DNA of 7,727 nt, taken from NCBI GenBank assembly GCA_905215325.1, contig CAJMPP010000050.1, positions 1 through 7,727 of the forward strand, in the 5' to 3' direction. Positions 5,627 through 7,727 of this stretch are shown one piece after another; the first letter of the stretch is position 1; each line of letters opens with the position of its first letter. The notes beneath the pieces were generated by a model that did not search any database, was not told where the DNA came from, and worked only from the letters and a program-made list of their open reading frames with translations. This DNA comes from an uncultured bacterium (lineage in GTDB: Bacteria; Actinomycetota; Coriobacteriia; Coriobacteriales; Eggerthellaceae). The position numbers were made by a program, and so were the translations under genes.

Positions 5627-6559
5627 ATGCGCGAGCTTGGTTCCGTGACGTTTCGGGCATTCGATACCCTGTGTGCCGTGTCGGCCGACGTCGATGCGGC
5701 GGCGTTGCGCGAGGTCGAGGCGCTTTGCGCGCGATACGAGCTGCTGCTGAGCCGCTTCAACCCAGATAGTCAGCTGTTCACGCTTAACGCCGCGACGGGC
5801 AAATGGATCGAGGTGGGCGAGGAGCTTGCCAACGTTTTGCGTGCTGCGCTGGGATATTGCGAGCGCACGGGCGGACTGTTCGACATCACCATGGGAGGCG
5901 TGTGTCGCCTATGGGATTTCAAGCGCGGGGTCGTGCCTGATGATGCCGCCATTGCCCAGGCGCTTGCGCACGTCGACTGGCGTAGCGTACAGGTTAAAGG
6001 GACGCGGGCGCGCATCGCCGACTCGCAGGCAACGATCGACCTGGGCGGCATGGCGAAGGGTTATATCGCAGATAAGGTGATTGACCTGCTGAAACGCCGC
6101 GGTGCAACCAGCGGCGTGATCAATCTGGGCGGCAACGTGGCATGCTTGGGCGGCAAGCCCGACGGCAGCGCATGGAATGTAGGTCTGCGCGCACCCGTCC
6201 CCTCGGGCGGTAGCTTGCAAGCCGCATCGTTCGCCAGCGTTTCCGTACGTGGGAAGTCGATTGTGACCAGCGGCGTCTACGAGCGCGCCTTCGTGCGCAA
6301 CGGTCGCGTGCTCCACCACATCCCGGATCCCCGAACAGGCAAACCAGCGGAAACGGATGTGCTGTCAGCAACCGTCGTAGCCGACAAGTCGATCGATGCC
6401 GATGGCTACACCACCGCACTCATCGTCATGGGCGCCGACGAAGCCCTGACCTTCGCCGAGCAAACCCCCGGCATAGAAGCCATCCTCCTAACCACCAACG
6501 CCCACCTGCTAAAAACCACCGGCTTGCAAGGTGAGGACGTGCAACTGCAAGCAGGATAA
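5627..6559 (+). CDS. apbE: FAD:protein FMN transferase ApbE
   Basis: A 310-residue ApbE, which transfers FMN from FAD to a Thr or Ser in the D-x-x-[ST]-G-A-T motif of acceptor proteins, using Mg2+. Family landmarks appear in order: SRFNPDSQLFTLN, GGLFDITMGG with CRLWDF after it, IDLGGMAKGYIADK, INLGGN, VTSGVYERAF, HHIPDPRTGKP and DADGYTTAL (Mg-site region). ATG 5627 has a strong ribosome site, GGGAGGAGG (5612-5620). No signal peptide, lipobox or membrane helix is present, and an in-frame stop at 5591-5593 rules out a longer N-terminus. The obvious acceptor is the FMN lipoprotein encoded at 2243-2734. The gene is separated from the operon by a terminator and repeats, so it probably has its own promoter, which I could not identify. 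The 3' end is duplicated at 7511-7544. Confidence 0.95.
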   Translation: MRELGSVTFRAFDTLCAVSADVDAAALREVEALCARYELLLSRFNPDSQLFTLNAATGKWIEVGEELANVLRAALGYCERTGGLFDITMGGVCRLWDFKRGVVPDDAAIAQALAHVDWRSVQVKGTRARIADSQATIDLGGMAKGYIADKVIDLLKRRGATSGVINLGGNVACLGGKPDGSAWNVGLRAPVPSGGSLQAASFASVSVRGKSIVTSGVYERAFVRNGRVLHHIPDPRTGKPAETDVLSATVVADKSIDADGYTTALIVMGADEALTFAEQTPGIEAILLTTNAHLLKTTGLQGEDVQLQAG

Positions 6560-6593
6560 CGGACACAGCTAAAATAATCTGTATTGCTACTAG

Positions 6594-6607
6594 CGAACAT
6601 ACGTTCC
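6594..6607. promoter_or_regulatory. LexA-type SOS box
   Basis: CGAACATACGTTCC fits the Bacillus LexA/DinR consensus CGAACRNRYGTTYC at every position and contains the GAAC-N4-GTTC core shared with actinobacterial LexA sites. It is followed by TATACT (6615-6620), a good -10 hexamer, although no -35 at standard spacing is evident. No recognisable SOS gene follows directly. The next supported gene starts 263 bases downstream. Confidence 0.6.
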
Positions 6608-6803
6608 AATATAGTATACTAGTTGTATCCACCGAGCCAGTACGGGCGCATCAATTCAGTATACGCCGATGCCCATTGCTACGTTTGTCTCCGGAACGTA
6701 CCTAAAGCCCGTAAGATCCTCGCAATCACGGAGTTTCCTTTGCATTCGTTTTTTCGTCTAGTTTCTGGGACTCTATCCGTTTGCATAGGACATGGAAGCG
6801 AGG

Positions 6804-6832
6804 TTGTAACCGATGCAGTTGGTTTCTATAAT
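6804..6832 (+). promoter_or_regulatory. Sigma-70-type promoter of the mazEF pair
   Basis: TTGTAA (6804-6809) and a perfect TATAAT (6827-6832) are separated by exactly 17 bases. Transcription would start near 6839, about 30 bases before the antitoxin start codon. Confidence 0.75.
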
Positions 6833-6852
6833 GGATATACACGGATATCCAT
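6831..6852. promoter_or_regulatory. Palindromic operator, probably for antitoxin autoregulation
   Basis: ATGGATAT (6831-6838) and ATATCCAT (6845-6852) are perfect 8-base inverted repeats with a six-base centre. The site overlaps the -10 box and the predicted transcription start. This is where a MazE-type AbrB-fold antitoxin, alone or with its toxin, would be expected to bind and repress its own operon. Binding is inferred from position and symmetry. Confidence 0.65.
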
Positions 6853-6869
6853 TTTTGGGAGGTAGCCCT

Positions 6870-7139
6870 ATGGACGCAGTGCTCGGCAAATGGGGGGACA
6901 GCAAAGCCTTGCGGGTTCCAAGCGAACTGTGCAATCAGCTTGGAATCGACGTCGGCAGCGTTGCGAAGGTAACCGTCAACGAATCTTCTCGATCTCTCAC
7001 ATTTTCGTTTGAAGCACCGCAGCAAGCTTACTCACGGAGCAAACGAATGACTATGGAAGAGTTTGCCGCAGGCTGGGAAGGCCCTAAAGTCGGTAAAGAA
7101 TGGGGCGGCAGCGATGTCGGAGCCGAGGTGGCCGAATGA
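6870..7139 (+). CDS. mazE: MazE-type antitoxin (AbrB fold)
   Basis: An 89-residue antitoxin. Residues 1-48 form a swapped-hairpin AbrB/MazE DNA-binding domain (KWGDSKALRVPSEL, then LGIDVGS). Residues 60-89 (TMEEFAAGWEGP and the acidic tail EWGGSDVGAEVAE) resemble the disordered C-terminus that wraps the MazF toxin. ATG 6870 is chosen because GGGAGG (6857-6862) lies seven bases upstream and translation there starts directly with the domain. An upstream in-frame ATG at 6813 precedes the predicted transcript start, so it is not used. The stop overlaps the toxin start (ATGA), giving translational coupling. Regulation is probably by the operator at 6831-6852. The GC content is lower than that of the reductase operon, which fits horizontal acquisition. 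Confidence 0.88.
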   Translation: MDAVLGKWGDSKALRVPSELCNQLGIDVGSVAKVTVNESSRSLTFSFEAPQQAYSRSKRMTMEEFAAGWEGPKVGKEWGGSDVGAEVAE

Positions 7140-7480
7140 CCTTATACGAACAAGGCGACATCATCGAAGTTGATTTCGACCCCACCCTTGGACACGAGCC
7201 GAAGAAAATGCGCCCTGCTTTAGTGGTATCTGTTGGATATTTCAATAATGTTCTCTCAAGCCTTACCGTAGTGTGCCCCATTACATCAACGGTTAACGGG
7301 CATCCTCTACATGTGGAGATAGCAAGCGATAATGCCGTACATGGGTGTGTATGCTTGGAGCAAATACGCGCTATCGACTTGAACAGCCCCAAACGTCGCA
7401 CCAAGAAAACAGGGTTATCAATGGATACGGAAACCATGACGCGGGTGCTCGACGGCATCGGCGCAATGTTCGGCATCTAA
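7136..7480 (+). CDS. mazF: MazF/PemK-family endoribonuclease toxin
   Basis: A 114-residue toxin that would cut mRNA at specific short sequences when the antitoxin is lost. It has the family landmarks GDIIEVDFDPTLGHEPKK near the N-terminus, RPALVVS with R26, CPITS with T50, HPLHV and LEQIRAIDL with E75. R26 and T50 match the catalytic Arg/Thr pair of MazF enzymes. Length is normal for the family and there is no frameshift, so it should be active. It starts at ATG 7136, which overlaps the antitoxin stop by four bases; an earlier in-frame start would lie inside the antitoxin gene. Cleavage specificity cannot be predicted by eye. The family call is firm; the exact subfamily (MazF, PemK or ChpB) is not. 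Confidence 0.92.
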   Translation: MTLYEQGDIIEVDFDPTLGHEPKKMRPALVVSVGYFNNVLSSLTVVCPITSTVNGHPLHVEIASDNAVHGCVCLEQIRAIDLNSPKRRTKKTGLSMDTETMTRVLDGIGAMFGI

Positions 7481-7488
7481 TTGCGTAA

Positions 7489-7544
7489 GGGCCCGGTTCG
7501 AATGCTCGAACAACGCCCGCCTGCTACAAACCACCGGCTGGCAA
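7489..7544 (+). pseudogene. apbE 3'-end fragment
   Basis: Bases 7511-7544 match 6496-6529 in the 3' end of apbE at 31 of 34 positions. In the matching frame the copy reads NNARLLQTTGWQ, against TTNAHLLKTTGLQ in the intact protein. The frame continues only to a stop at 7560-7562. Upstream bases down to 7489 keep that frame open but show no clear similarity. The three substitutions suggest either an old duplication or an origin in another apbE paralogue. Confidence 0.7.
7496..7511. repeat. Short inverted repeat after the toxin gene
   Basis: GTTCGA (7496-7501) and TCGAAC (7506-7511) flank ATGC. It lies 15 bases after the toxin stop and ends at the first base of the apbE-like copy. It lacks a T-tract, so it is not a convincing terminator. 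Its half-site order (GTTC then GAAC) is the reverse of a LexA box. Confidence 0.4.
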
Positions 7545-7727
7545 CATCGTGCGTGCCTATAACGCCGAACGTACCTTATGCGATATGTTGCGCGGCACGT
7601 CGTCGCCCGACCTCCAACTGCTTTCGCCGGCATTTCGCTCGTATTTGTCATCGCGAGAAAAGAACCTGCCAAAACTGCAATCGTACGCCAAAGCGCTTGG
7701 AGTCGCCCCCAAAGTAAGGAAGTACAC
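7545..7727 (+). pseudogene. AbiEi-type antitoxin, C-terminal remnant (continues past the window)
   Basis: The frame starting at 7546 reads IVRAYNAERTLCDMLRG, then SPAFRSYL and KLQSYAKALGVAPKVRKY. This matches the conserved C-terminal region of type IV (AbiE) antitoxins, typically a (V/I)Y-x-x-ERT-hhD-hh motif followed by a tail like YAKxLGVxxKVRxY. The N-terminal winged-helix domain is missing. Upstream, the same frame changes into DNA that matches apbE in another frame, and a stop lies at 7486-7488. There is no plausible start or ribosome site. A toxin partner, if any, would lie beyond the window. The call rests on motif recognition without a database search. Confidence 0.75.

Larger units (their letters stand above)
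6560..6869. other. Gene-poor, lower-GC spacer before the toxin-antitoxin pair
   Basis: These 310 bases hold no gene I can support. GC content drops clearly compared with the DNA on the left. The stretch contains a LexA-type box (6594-6607), a 10-base palindrome TAGTATACTA (6612-6621) and the promoter and operator of the antitoxin gene (6804-6852). One open frame of 80 residues starts at a TTG (6623) but has no ribosome site and no recognisable family. Confidence 0.7.

Noticed and set aside
6623..6865. 80-residue open frame after the LexA box, perhaps a Y-family polymerase remnant
   Set aside because: NSVYADAHC shares only four positions with the SFYASVEC motif. The start would be TTG without a ribosome site, and the frame runs into the antitoxin promoter.
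7481..7717. 78-residue open frame after the toxin
   Set aside because: It is in the wrong frame relative to both the apbE-like and AbiEi-like segments, which explain this DNA better.

Overview
The window reads as accessory DNA from a high-GC gut actinobacterium of the Eggerthellaceae (Coriobacteriia; Eggerthella, Gordonibacter, Adlercreutzia or a relative). The grounds are the strongly GC-rich codon use and the gene set: a small membrane-anchored multihaem cytochrome c, an FMN-binding lipoprotein, a Tat-exported fumarate-reductase-like flavoprotein and ApbE. These families are greatly expanded in that lineage. The genus cannot be fixed from the sequence alone.

Layout. (1) About 1-1570: an IS110-family insertion sequence, with its transposase on the minus strand (160-1338) and non-coding ends. 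The roughly 230-base stretch upstream of the transposase contains a structured segment that may encode a bridge RNA. (2) 1607-5322: four plus-strand genes, spaced like an operon: pentahaem cytochrome c, FMN lipoprotein, Tat flavoprotein reductase, and a six-helix membrane protein of unknown function. A strong intrinsic terminator follows at 5332-5363. (3) 5387-5571: repeat-rich spacer with a 49-base palindrome, five 15-base tandem repeats and a small hairpin. (4) 5627-6559: apbE, FAD:protein FMN transferase. (5) 6560-7480: a lower-GC segment with a LexA-type SOS box that has no recognisable gene next to it, then a MazE/MazF-type toxin-antitoxin pair with its own promoter and operator. (6) 7489-7727: a scar in which a 34-base copy of the apbE 3' end is joined to the C-terminal remnant of an AbiEi-type antitoxin. 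It runs off the window.

How the parts work together (inference from family knowledge). Electrons from membrane quinol would pass through the cytochrome haems to the covalently bound FMN of the lipoprotein, and then to FAD in the reductase, which reduces an external organic acceptor. ApbE supplies the FMN attachment. The reductase keeps the arginine expected to be the proton donor. By eye it lacks the other residues that hold fumarate in fumarate reductases, so its substrate is probably something else. The acceptor cannot be named from this sequence.

The most unusual features are the divergent reductase active site, an ApbE with no visible export signal beside an exported acceptor, the possible IS110 bridge RNA, and the direct repeat of the apbE end that brackets the toxin-antitoxin cassette.
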